A stretch of DNA of 7,232 nucleotides from an uncultured Rickettsiales bacterium (GTDB lineage: Bacteria > Pseudomonadota > Alphaproteobacteria > Rickettsiales > UBA1997), in the NCBI GenBank assembly GCA_951801155.1, contig CATOLK010000057.1:1-7232 (forward strand). Reading direction: 5' to 3'. The stretch's first letter is position 1; each line of letters starts with the position of its first letter. Below are positions 1-5,943 of this stretch, in pieces. A program made the position numbers and the translations under genes. Under the pieces are notes generated by a model. The model was not told the origin of the DNA. It made no database searches and saw only the letters and a program-made list of their open reading frames with translations.

Positions 1-214
1 AAGATTGAAATCTAGAGGAAAAGATAGTGAAGAAGTTATTAAAAATAGAATGGATAGAGCACAACAGGAAATAGAACATTTTAATGAATATGATTATGTT
101 GTAGTTAATGATAATATGGATAAGGCTTTAAATCAAATAAAGAGTATAATTATAACTAAAAAACTTGCAAATGTAAAACAAGGTGCTTTGGAAAATTTTG
201 TAAAAAATTTGTAA
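1..214 (+). CDS. gmk: Guanylate kinase, C-terminal part (5' end outside window)
   Basis: This is the last 70 codons or so of an ORF that enters from the left edge; the reading frame starts at base 2 and ends with TAA at 212-214. The stretch SRGKDSEEVIKNRM, followed by a glutamate-rich helix and EYDYVVVND, matches the conserved C-terminal third of bacterial guanylate kinase: the arginine-rich RGxDSEExIxxRM lid segment, then the YDYxxxND strand. The enzyme uses ATP to phosphorylate GMP to GDP in the cytoplasm, an essential step in purine nucleotide supply. The P-loop and GMP-binding part lie upstream and cannot be checked. The TTG at base 5 is not a start, because family similarity begins before it. 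The stop is 85 bases before the next gene, which seems to have its own promoter. Confidence 0.9.
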   Translation, partial: RLKSRGKDSEEVIKNRMDRAQQEIEHFNEYDYVVVNDNMDKALNQIKSIIITKKLANVKQGALENFVKNL

Positions 215-241
215 TATCTATAAAATAATATAATTATTTTC

Positions 242-270
242 TTGACTATTTTTAAATAATCACCTATTGT
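242..270 (+). promoter_or_regulatory. Putative sigma-70-type promoter for skp
   Basis: TTGACT at 242-247 and TATTGT at 265-270 are separated by 17 bases. The -35 box matches the consensus at 5 of 6 positions and the -10 box at 4 of 6. Transcription would start around 277, giving a leader of about 23 bases. The site is in the gap between gmk and skp, in the right orientation. The background is very A/T-rich, so -10-like sequences are common by chance; the C-containing -35 box and the exact spacing carry the call. Confidence 0.5.
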
Positions 271-299
271 CGTAGTTAACAAACAATTTATTTTTTAAA

Positions 300-839
300 A
301 TGATTAAAAAAATTTTATTTTTAATAGGAATATTTTTTTCAACAAGTGTTTTTGCATCAAATATTGCAATAGTTAATGTTGAAAAAATAGTTCAAAATTC
401 TACAGCTTTTAAGGAATTAAATGAAGAATTAGAAAAAGAAAAAAATTCATTTCAAATAAAAATAAAACAAAAAGAAATTGAATTAAGTCATAAAAAAGAA
501 CAAATAGATTCTAAATCGTCGCTATTATCGCAGGAGACATTGCAAAAACAAATTTTAGATTTTCAGAATGAAGTTTTAAAATTTCAAGAAGAAATAAAAA
601 ATAAGGAAATTGAATTGCAGGGAAAATTAACTGGAGGATTAAGCAAATTAACTGAAGAAATTAGTAATACAGTAAATATTTTATTAAAAGAAGATAAATT
701 TAAAAATTATTCTACAGTAATTAATTCAGCTGCTTTATTAAAATATAATGAAGAAGATGATATAAGTATTGAAATATTAAAGAGATTGAATAAGAAGAAT
801 ATTTCTTTAGTTGAAAAAAATAAAAATAAGAAAAAATAA
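300..839 (+). CDS. skp: Periplasmic chaperone Skp (OmpH family)
   Basis: Skp is a trimeric periplasmic holdase that keeps unfolded outer-membrane proteins soluble on their way to the BAM complex. The 179-residue product has the usual family length. Residues 1-19 form a signal peptide: KK at 3-4, a hydrophobic core, and a VFA cleavage site before Ser20. Mature residues 22-30 (IAIVNVEKI) match the conserved first beta strand and turn of OmpH proteins. Residues of about 35-110 are a charged, K/E/Q-rich coiled coil, the tentacles of Skp, and the end returns to the trimer body with NTVNILLKED and STVINSAALLKY. The extreme C terminus is a lysine/asparagine tail. No Shine-Dalgarno sequence precedes the ATG; the upstream bases are A/T only. 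In many Proteobacteria skp follows bamA, but here the upstream gene is gmk. Assignment to the family is firm; the symbol is by family. Confidence 0.85.
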   Translation: MIKKILFLIGIFFSTSVFASNIAIVNVEKIVQNSTAFKELNEELEKEKNSFQIKIKQKEIELSHKKEQIDSKSSLLSQETLQKQILDFQNEVLKFQEEIKNKEIELQGKLTGGLSKLTEEISNTVNILLKEDKFKNYSTVINSAALLKYNEEDDISIEILKRLNKKNISLVEKNKNKKK

Positions 840-896
840 AATTTGTATTTTAATATATTTTTTATAAAAACTTCTTTTAAAAAGAACACGTATAAC

Positions 897-951
897 TTCA
901 AAATCTAGATTTTCCTGATTAAGGTTAAATCAAAAAAATCTAGATTTTGAA
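897..951. repeat. Nested palindrome / long hairpin downstream of skp
   Basis: The 17-base arm TTCAAAATCTAGATTTT (897-913) is exactly the reverse complement of 935-951. Each arm also contains the 14-base perfect palindrome AAAATCTAGATTTT (900-913 and 935-948), so the element can fold as one long hairpin or as two small ones. Between the arms, TGATT (916-920) pairs with AATCA (928-932), which could extend the stem past a small internal loop. It starts 57 bases after the skp stop. A role as an A/T-rich terminator for skp is possible, though no clean T-run follows it. A small dispersed palindromic repeat or a binding site for a dimeric protein are alternatives. Confidence 0.7.
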
Positions 952-999
952 ATAATAGTTATTTATATAAAAAATACTAAAAATAAAGGAAAAATTATA

Positions 1000-1107
1000 A
1001 TGAAAAGTAAAACTAAAGTTAAAAAAATTGATATTTATAAACTTTTTAAGTGCAATACTATAAAGTTCTTAAAAAAACTCTTGAATATTTTTTTTACAAC
1101 TTTATAA
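1000..1107 (+). CDS. Doubtful small ORF, 35 residues, unknown function
   Basis: An ATG at 1000 with a good ribosome binding site (AAAGGA at 985-990, 9 bases before the start) opens a 35-codon frame ending with TAA at 1105-1107. The product begins MKSKTKVKKIDIYKLFK, is very basic, and ends in a short hydrophobic stretch (LLNIFFTTL). I recognise no family. In its favour, the ribosome binding site is better than those of skp and the two lipoprotein genes. Against it, the promoter of the next gene (1081-1108) lies within its 3' end, its composition is that of A/T-rich non-coding DNA, and no partner gene suggests a role. It could be a leader peptide, a remnant or chance. Confidence 0.25.
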   Translation: MKSKTKVKKIDIYKLFKCNTIKFLKKLLNIFFTTL

Positions 1108-1108
1108 T
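1081..1108 (+). promoter_or_regulatory. Putative promoter of the lpoA-like/nlpD-like/DUF2125/prmC operon
   Basis: TTGAAT at 1081-1086 and a perfect TATAAT at 1103-1108 are separated by 16 bases. Transcription would begin near 1115, about 28 bases before the ATG at 1143. This position supports 1143 as the true start of the LpoA-like gene and would leave the in-frame GTG at 1050 outside the message. Confidence 0.55.
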
Positions 1109-1142
1109 TAAATTTATTAATATAAATACTAATTATTTGGTA

Positions 1143-2438
1143 ATGAAATTTACAAAGTGTAAAAAATTTTTTGTTATTTTATTTATTTTATTTACTATAT
1201 CTTGTGAAAATCAGGTAAATTATTTTATAAAAAGAGAAAGAATAGAAGAAGGATATTATAATTTTTATGATAATAATATCGATAATAATGAAAAAAATAT
1301 AGAAAATAAATTAAGAGTAGCTATTTTGCTACCTTTATCAGGACAATTAAAAAATATTGGAGAATCATTATTAAATAGTGTTCAATTATCTTTATTTGAA
1401 AATAATAAAAAAAATATTGTATTAAAAGTTTATAATACAGAAGGAACAACTTTTGGTGCTGTTAATGCTATAAATAGAGCTATAGAAGAAGGAATAGATG
1501 TAGTAATTGGTCCTTTATTTAGTACAGAAACTAAAGCTATAAAAGATATATTATCTAAAAATAATTTAATAGCTTTTTCTTTATCTAATGATCAAGAATT
1601 AATAAACACACCAAATGTATTTGTGACAGGTTCTATTCCAGAACAGGAAATCCAAACTTTAATAGCCTACATGACACAAAATGATTTTTTTAATTATGTT
1701 GCACTAATGCCGAATACTACCTATGGGGCTTTAATGAATAAAATTTTAAGAAATACAATATCAAATAAAGATGGTTTATTGATAAAAAGCGAATATTATG
1801 ACCAAAATGATAAAAATTTAATTACAAAAATAAGTGCTTTAGCAAATTTTTATGAAGTTCCGCAAACTTTGTATGAAAATTATGAAAAGAAAAAACTTGA
1901 ACAAAAAATTTTAGGAATAACAGAAGATACAGAATTGGTAATAAAAGAAGATGAAAAAATATATCCTCAATGTTTATTTATAGCCGAAGGAGGAAAATCA
2001 GCAGAACAAATAGCAAATTTATTATTTGTTGTACAAAAAGACAGTAGACATGTGCAGCTAGTTGGTACTTCAAAATTGGATGGAGATGATAATATTACTA
2101 TAAATCCATATTTAGATAATGCTATTTTTATAGGAGCTAATCCTGAAAAATATAAAGCATTTTCTGATAGTTATTTGAGTTTTTATAGAAAAAAACCTAT
2201 AAAAATAGGATCAATAGTTTATGATTTGGTAAAAATAGTCGACGATCTTTTTATAAAAGATAATAGTGAATTTGTTATAAATAAGAAAGCTGTTTTAAAT
2301 CCTAACGGATTTGATGGTATAGATGGTAAATTTAGATTTTTACCAAATGGTTTAGTAGAAAGAAGAATGTATGTTTTGCAACTACAAAATAAAGAAAAAG
2401 TTGTTATTGATACTAATCAAGAATTTTTGAATTATTAA
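1143..2438 (+). CDS. LpoA-like penicillin-binding-protein activator lipoprotein
   Basis: This is probably an outer-membrane lipoprotein of the LpoA/YraM C-terminal class, which in E. coli contacts PBP1A and stimulates peptidoglycan synthesis. From the ATG at 1143 the product has 431 residues: a basic start (MKFTKCKK), a hydrophobic segment, and Cys21 in the context FTISC, a slightly atypical lipobox. From about residue 57 to the end it is one periplasmic-binding-protein fold. LRVAILLPLSGQLKNIGESLLNSVQLSLF is the first Rossmann strand and helix, VVIGPLFSTET is the hinge-side strand, and LNPNGFDGIDGKFRFLPNG is the typical C-terminal signature. The N-terminal TPR domain of E. coli LpoA is absent, as in the short alphaproteobacterial forms. 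A GTG at 1050 is in frame and would add 31 residues, but these would bury the signal peptide and overlap the promoter. The ATG has no clear Shine-Dalgarno sequence. A substrate-binding role in amino-acid transport is less likely, because no ABC permease genes are nearby. Confidence 0.75.
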   Translation: MKFTKCKKFFVILFILFTISCENQVNYFIKRERIEEGYYNFYDNNIDNNEKNIENKLRVAILLPLSGQLKNIGESLLNSVQLSLFENNKKNIVLKVYNTEGTTFGAVNAINRAIEEGIDVVIGPLFSTETKAIKDILSKNNLIAFSLSNDQELINTPNVFVTGSIPEQEIQTLIAYMTQNDFFNYVALMPNTTYGALMNKILRNTISNKDGLLIKSEYYDQNDKNLITKISALANFYEVPQTLYENYEKKKLEQKILGITEDTELVIKEDEKIYPQCLFIAEGGKSAEQIANLLFVVQKDSRHVQLVGTSKLDGDDNITINPYLDNAIFIGANPEKYKAFSDSYLSFYRKKPIKIGSIVYDLVKIVDDLFIKDNSEFVINKKAVLNPNGFDGIDGKFRFLPNGLVERRMYVLQLQNKEKVVIDTNQEFLNY

Positions 2439-2455
2439 TAAAAAATTAATACAAA

Positions 2456-3778
2456 ATGCTAAATTTTACGAAAAATTTTATTGTTATTTTTGTTCCTGTT
2501 TTTTTGACATCTTGTATACAGGAAGCTGCAAAAATAAATTACAAAGAAAAAAATAATAATTCGACACATTTAAAAAGTGTTAATAGATATAATAATTTAC
2601 AACCTAGTTATATGAAAGGTACGTATATAAAATCAAACAATAGTGTTGTTAGAGATTTAAAAAAGACTGATAATTATAATAAAATTGATAACCGTTATAA
2701 TGAAGATTATAACGAATTGGAACAATATGAAAAAAAATACACATCTACCAATGGTAATAAAAATGTAAAGATAATAAAAGCTCAAAAAGGAGATAATCTT
2801 TTAAACATAGCTAGAAAATATAATATGACTTTGGCAGAAATAGCAGAATTAAATAAAATGACAGCTCCATACAATATATATGTTGGTCAAAAAATAAAAA
2901 TACATAATCAGGAAAATATTATTGATGAAAATTCAGTTGAAAATAAATCAAATATATCATATAAAACAATAACTATAAAGCCTGGTGATAATTTAACAAG
3001 AATATCTTTTAATAATGGTATTACTTTAAGAGAATTGGCAGAAATAAATAATATAAAACCACCTTATAAAGTTTATGTTGGTCAAAAAATAAAAGTTCCT
3101 TCAGAAAATATTAAAAATTCTGATTATTATATAGTTCAAAAAGGGGATAATTTATTTAGTATATCTAAAAAAAATAATATAAAATTTACAGAATTAGTTA
3201 AGTATAATAATCTAAAAAAGCCATATAGTATATATGTTGGACAAAAAATATATCTTAGTAATAAAAATAATGATATTTCTACCTATAATAAATTTGTTAA
3301 GAAAAAAGAAAATAGTAAAAATATAAGTATAGAAAATAAATCTAAAAGAACAGATTTGAATAATTACAATTATATGCGCGAAATAACTGATAATCGAGAT
3401 ACTTCATTTATATGGCCTGTTAGAGGTGCTATTATAAAAAAATTTGGAAAACAAGAAAATGGTGAGTATAGTGATGCTATAAATATTCAGGCTGATTATG
3501 GTACTAATATATTAGCTACAGATGAAGGAGAAGTTGCCTATGCTGGTAGTGAATTAAAAGGTTATGGTAATATGATAATTATAAAACATAATAATGGTTG
3601 GTTATCTATTTATGGACATTGTGAAACTATAAACGTTAAAGTCAAAGAAAAAGTTGATAAAGGACAGATTATAGCCACAATTGGAAAAACTGGAAATGTT
3701 AATGAACCACAATTGTACTTTGCTATTAGAAAAGGAAAGATTGCTATGGATCCATTAAAATATTTATCTAATAATTAA
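2456..3778 (+). CDS. NlpD-like lipoprotein: three LysM domains plus degenerate LytM (M23) domain
   Basis: A 440-residue lipoprotein: hydrophobic residues 8-17 precede a canonical lipobox, LTSC, with Cys20 as the lipidated residue. Residues 21-103 are an Asn/Lys-rich linker. Three peptidoglycan-binding LysM domains follow at about 106-149, 171-214 and 225-267, each ending in PYxxYVGQKI. Residues 320-437 form a LytM/M23 domain closely resembling E. coli NlpD (GYGNMIIIKHNNGWLSIYGH, then PLKYL). The zinc ligands of active M23 peptidases are replaced: by my alignment the HxxxD pair is Ser339 and Asn343, and the last histidine is Tyr421; only His388 remains. It is therefore unlikely to be a hydrolase. 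NlpD and EnvC are known to work this way, as non-catalytic activators of cell-separation amidases, and I infer the same here. Three LysM domains are more than E. coli NlpD has. The gene starts 17 bases after the LpoA-like gene, with no Shine-Dalgarno sequence, so it probably depends on the same message. Confidence 0.85.
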   Translation: MLNFTKNFIVIFVPVFLTSCIQEAAKINYKEKNNNSTHLKSVNRYNNLQPSYMKGTYIKSNNSVVRDLKKTDNYNKIDNRYNEDYNELEQYEKKYTSTNGNKNVKIIKAQKGDNLLNIARKYNMTLAEIAELNKMTAPYNIYVGQKIKIHNQENIIDENSVENKSNISYKTITIKPGDNLTRISFNNGITLRELAEINNIKPPYKVYVGQKIKVPSENIKNSDYYIVQKGDNLFSISKKNNIKFTELVKYNNLKKPYSIYVGQKIYLSNKNNDISTYNKFVKKKENSKNISIENKSKRTDLNNYNYMREITDNRDTSFIWPVRGAIIKKFGKQENGEYSDAINIQADYGTNILATDEGEVAYAGSELKGYGNMIIIKHNNGWLSIYGHCETINVKVKEKVDKGQIIATIGKTGNVNEPQLYFAIRKGKIAMDPLKYLSNN

Positions 3779-3798
3779 CTGTAATCAAAGGGAAAACT

Positions 3799-4842
3799 AT
3801 GAGAGTAGAAAAAAAAGATTTTGAAGAAAAAAATAATTTAAATGTGATTTTGTCTATTTTTATATTTATAATTATTTTTTTAATAAGTTTATATTTTATA
3901 ACTATTAATAAAGTTAAGAAAAAAATAATAAAAGCTATAGAAAATATTAATAATAATTATATTGAAATAAGTTATGGAAAAATAAGTATAGCACCAAATC
4001 CAATTTTTATAAAAATAAAATTTTCTGATTTAAATATAAAATTAGAAGTGGAAGATAATAAAGTAAATTTTGAACTAGATAGTTTAGTTCTTAAAAAATT
4101 AACTATGACGAAAGATATTAATGTAATTCTACCGAAAGCAGCGGTTATAAATAACACTCAAAAACAAAAAGTAGATGTGCTTTTTGGTAATAATTATATT
4201 AATTTATCTTTAAATAAAAATTTAGGAATTAATAATATTGATGTTATCGCAGATCAGATTAGTCTTAAAAGTCAAAATAAAGATAATAATTTAACTTCTA
4301 AATTTATAAATTTAACGTTTAGGACAATTAAAGTTGCTTCTGATGAATATATAAATATGACTTCGAGATTTAACGTAGATAAAATAAATACAAAATTAAA
4401 TAACGAAGAGGAAGAAAGCGAAAGTAATATTGAAATTGTAGTTTCTAATATAAAAGAAATTGATTCTACAAAGGAAGTTATTTCTATAACAAATATAGTT
4501 GATACTTTTATTTACAACGATATATCAAATAATTATGCTATAGAATTAAGTGGAAATTTTAAAGCTGATCGCTTAACAAAGAATTTAACTGTTGATACTG
4601 AAATGGAAATTAAAAATTATAATTCTTTAATTCGTGCAATAAATAATAAAGATATTTATCATTTTATAAATAAGGATAAAATTAGTAATCTTATACAATT
4701 GTTACAATTGGTACCTGACAGTGATAAAAATACAGATAACAATAAGTATTTTAAAGTTATTGGTAATTCATTGAATAAATTATTATTAATAAATAATGTT
4801 AGTATTAATGATATAATACAAAATATATTTTATAAAAAATGA
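3799..4842 (+). CDS. DUF2125-like membrane-anchored periplasmic protein
   Basis: A 347-residue protein with one N-terminal transmembrane segment (about residues 14-36) between a charged cytoplasmic tail and a long periplasmic part. The start of that part, NNYIEISYGKISIAPNPIFIKIKFSDLNIKL (about 52-82), has the pattern 'Y-x-I-x-Y-x-x-I-x-x-x-x-P' followed by a 'FSDL' strand that I associate with DUF2125 of Alphaproteobacteria, a family related in pattern to YdgA/AsmA-type beta-rich proteins. The rest alternates short hydrophobic strands with Asn/Lys-rich turns, as expected for a long beta structure. The molecular function is unknown. A good ribosome binding site (AAAGGGA at 3787-3793) precedes the ATG, 20 bases after the NlpD-like gene, and the gene overlaps prmC by four bases. 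Context points to an envelope role. Assignment to DUF2125 is from memory of the N-terminal pattern only. Confidence 0.55.
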   Translation: MRVEKKDFEEKNNLNVILSIFIFIIIFLISLYFITINKVKKKIIKAIENINNNYIEISYGKISIAPNPIFIKIKFSDLNIKLEVEDNKVNFELDSLVLKKLTMTKDINVILPKAAVINNTQKQKVDVLFGNNYINLSLNKNLGINNIDVIADQISLKSQNKDNNLTSKFINLTFRTIKVASDEYINMTSRFNVDKINTKLNNEEEESESNIEIVVSNIKEIDSTKEVISITNIVDTFIYNDISNNYAIELSGNFKADRLTKNLTVDTEMEIKNYNSLIRAINNKDIYHFINKDKISNLIQLLQLVPDSDKNTDNNKYFKVIGNSLNKLLLINNVSINDIIQNIFYKK

Positions 4843-5681
4843 AAATAATTGAAATCATTAATATTTTTAAAAAAGAATTGGAAAATAAAAATTTTGATAG
4901 CCCACTTTTAGATTGTAAAATATTGTTATCTAATATTTTAAATATAAAAGTGGGTGATTTGGTTTTTTACTATCAAAAACAATTAGATAGTGAAAAATTT
5001 GATAAATTTAAAAATATGATTCAAAGAAGATTGAATAACGAGCCTGTTTCGAAAATAATAAATAATAAATACTTTTGGGATTATAATTTTTATGTTGATA
5101 AAAATGTACTTGATCCAAGACCAGATAGTGAAAGTATAATAGAATTAATTTTAGAAGATTATAAAAATGATGAAAAATTAAACATATTAGATTTAGGAAG
5201 TGGTAGTGGCTGCCTTATTATAACTCTCTTAAAGATATTTAAGAATTCAAATGGCTTGGCCATAGATATAAGTGATAAAGCTTTAGAAATAGTAAAAAAA
5301 AATGCAGAATTATTAAATATAAAAAATCTTGATGTATTAAAAAGTAATTGGAATGATGAAATTAGCGGTAAATTTGATATTATAATTTCAAATCCACCTT
5401 ATATAGAAACAAATGAAATAAATAATTTAAGTAAAGATGTAAAATCTTTTGATCCATTGTTGGCTCTTAATGGTGGACTTGATGGATTGGATTGTTATAG
5501 ATATATAGCTAAAAATATTAAAAAAAATTGTAAAAAGAATACAAAACTTTACTTTGAAATAGGAAAAGGACAAGAAACCGATGTTAAAAATATATTTTTA
5601 AATAAAGGTTTCAAATTATTTAAAATTGGAAAAGATCTAGCTGGAATTGAAAGAGTAATTAGTTTTGAAACTAATTTGTGA
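4839..5681 (+). CDS. prmC: Release factor glutamine methyltransferase PrmC (HemK)
   Basis: PrmC transfers a methyl group from S-adenosylmethionine to the glutamine of the GGQ motif in release factors RF1 and RF2, making termination efficient; it acts in the cytoplasm. The 280-residue length is that of stand-alone PrmC (E. coli 277). The N-terminal helical domain (1-75) ends in RRLNNEPVSKII, followed by the conserved turn VLDPRPDSE (90-98). The Rossmann domain has the SAM-binding loop ILDLGSGSG (116-124), the acidic AIDIS motif (141-145) and the catalytic NPPY (185-188) that binds the substrate glutamine. FDPLLALNGGLDGL (204-217) is also typical. The ATG overlaps the stop of the preceding gene as ATGA, so translation is probably coupled to it. 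No separate promoter is visible. PrmC has no known functional link to the upstream envelope genes. Confidence 0.93.
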   Translation: MKIIEIINIFKKELENKNFDSPLLDCKILLSNILNIKVGDLVFYYQKQLDSEKFDKFKNMIQRRLNNEPVSKIINNKYFWDYNFYVDKNVLDPRPDSESIIELILEDYKNDEKLNILDLGSGSGCLIITLLKIFKNSNGLAIDISDKALEIVKKNAELLNIKNLDVLKSNWNDEISGKFDIIISNPPYIETNEINNLSKDVKSFDPLLALNGGLDGLDCYRYIAKNIKKNCKKNTKLYFEIGKGQETDVKNIFLNKGFKLFKIGKDLAGIERVISFETNL

Positions 5682-5705
5682 CTATTAAATAAATGCTTTT
5701 TAATA

Positions 5706-5735
5706 TAAAATATCCATTATTATTCCTATATTTTA
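5706..5735 (+). terminator. Weak A/T-only hairpin after prmC, possible terminator
   Basis: TAAAATAT (5706-5713) is the reverse complement of ATATTTTA (5728-5735), with a 14-base loop. It begins 25 bases after the prmC stop, where the operon should end. The stem has no G or C and no T-run follows, so chance in this composition is quite possible. The rest of the spacer up to about 5860 shows only low-complexity A/T sequence, with ATTTATATAAAA occurring twice (5789-5800 and 5818-5829). Confidence 0.2.
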
Positions 5736-5873
5736 GTAAGAAATTAAGTTAGAAAAACAAGTTTAAAATTAGTTCAATAAAAATCTTAATTTATATAAAA
5801 ATTATTTAAAATAAAAGATTTATATAAAATAAAATTTATTTTTACTTGTAAAATCAACTTTTGTTAAACTTTT

Positions 5874-5902
5874 TTGACAAATTAATATAATATGTTTTTA
5901 AT
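5874..5902 (+). promoter_or_regulatory. Putative strong promoter for the Sel1-repeat gene
   Basis: A perfect TTGACA at 5874-5879 is followed after 17 bases by TTTAAT at 5897-5902, which matches the -10 consensus at 5 of 6 positions. Transcription would begin near 5909, about 35 bases before the ATG. Perfect TATAAT sequences at 5886-5891 and 5902-5907 lie at poor distances (6 and 22 bases) from this -35 box. The site shows that the Sel1-repeat gene is likely a separate transcription unit from prmC. Confidence 0.6.
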
Positions 5903-5924
5903 ATAATGTATATTAAAAACATAT
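5890..5924. promoter_or_regulatory. Perfect 16-bp inverted repeat over the promoter (possible operator)
   Basis: ATATGTTTTTAATATA (5890-5905) is the exact reverse complement of TATATTAAAAACATAT (5909-5924), with a three-base centre (5906-5908). It covers the predicted -10 box and transcription start of the Sel1-repeat gene. RNA starting near 5909 would contain only the right arm, so the dyad more likely acts as DNA, for example as a repressor-binding site, than as a terminator. RNA reading through from prmC would form a tight hairpin just before the ribosome binding site. Confidence 0.55.
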
Positions 5925-5932
5925 AAATATTT

Positions 5933-5938
5933 AAAGGA
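5933..5938 (+). promoter_or_regulatory. Ribosome binding site of the Sel1-repeat gene
   Basis: AAAGGA lies five bases before the ATG at 5944. It is one of the few clear Shine-Dalgarno sequences in the window and fixes the start of this gene. Confidence 0.7.
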
Positions 5939-5943
5939 CAATT

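Noticed and set aside
707..901. Reverse-strand open frame opposite the end of skp
   Set aside because: Phe/Lys/Leu-rich translation of A/T-rich DNA, largely antisense to a firmly identified gene, with no family similarity.
1050..1142. N-terminal extension of the LpoA-like gene from a GTG at 1050
   Set aside because: It would put 31 extra residues before the basic/hydrophobic signal peptide and lipobox, has no ribosome binding site, and overlaps a good promoter at 1081-1108. The ATG at 1143 is preferred.
2771..3256. Spaced similar sequences as a possible CRISPR or tandem DNA repeat
   Set aside because: The similarity is at protein level, in phase with codons, and explained by three LysM domains.
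3972..4157. Reverse-strand open frame inside the DUF2125-like gene
   Set aside because: Antisense shadow of a longer, well-placed operon gene with its own ribosome binding site.
5682..5870. tRNA or other structured RNA gene in the spacer after prmC
   Set aside because: Nearly pure A/T with no cloverleaf-compatible stems, no GTTC-type T-loop arm in context, and no conserved RNA motif that I can recognise.
5890..5924. Inverted repeat as the terminator of prmC
   Set aside because: It lies more than 200 bases after the prmC stop, directly on the promoter of the next gene, and is followed by a ribosome binding site instead of a T-run.
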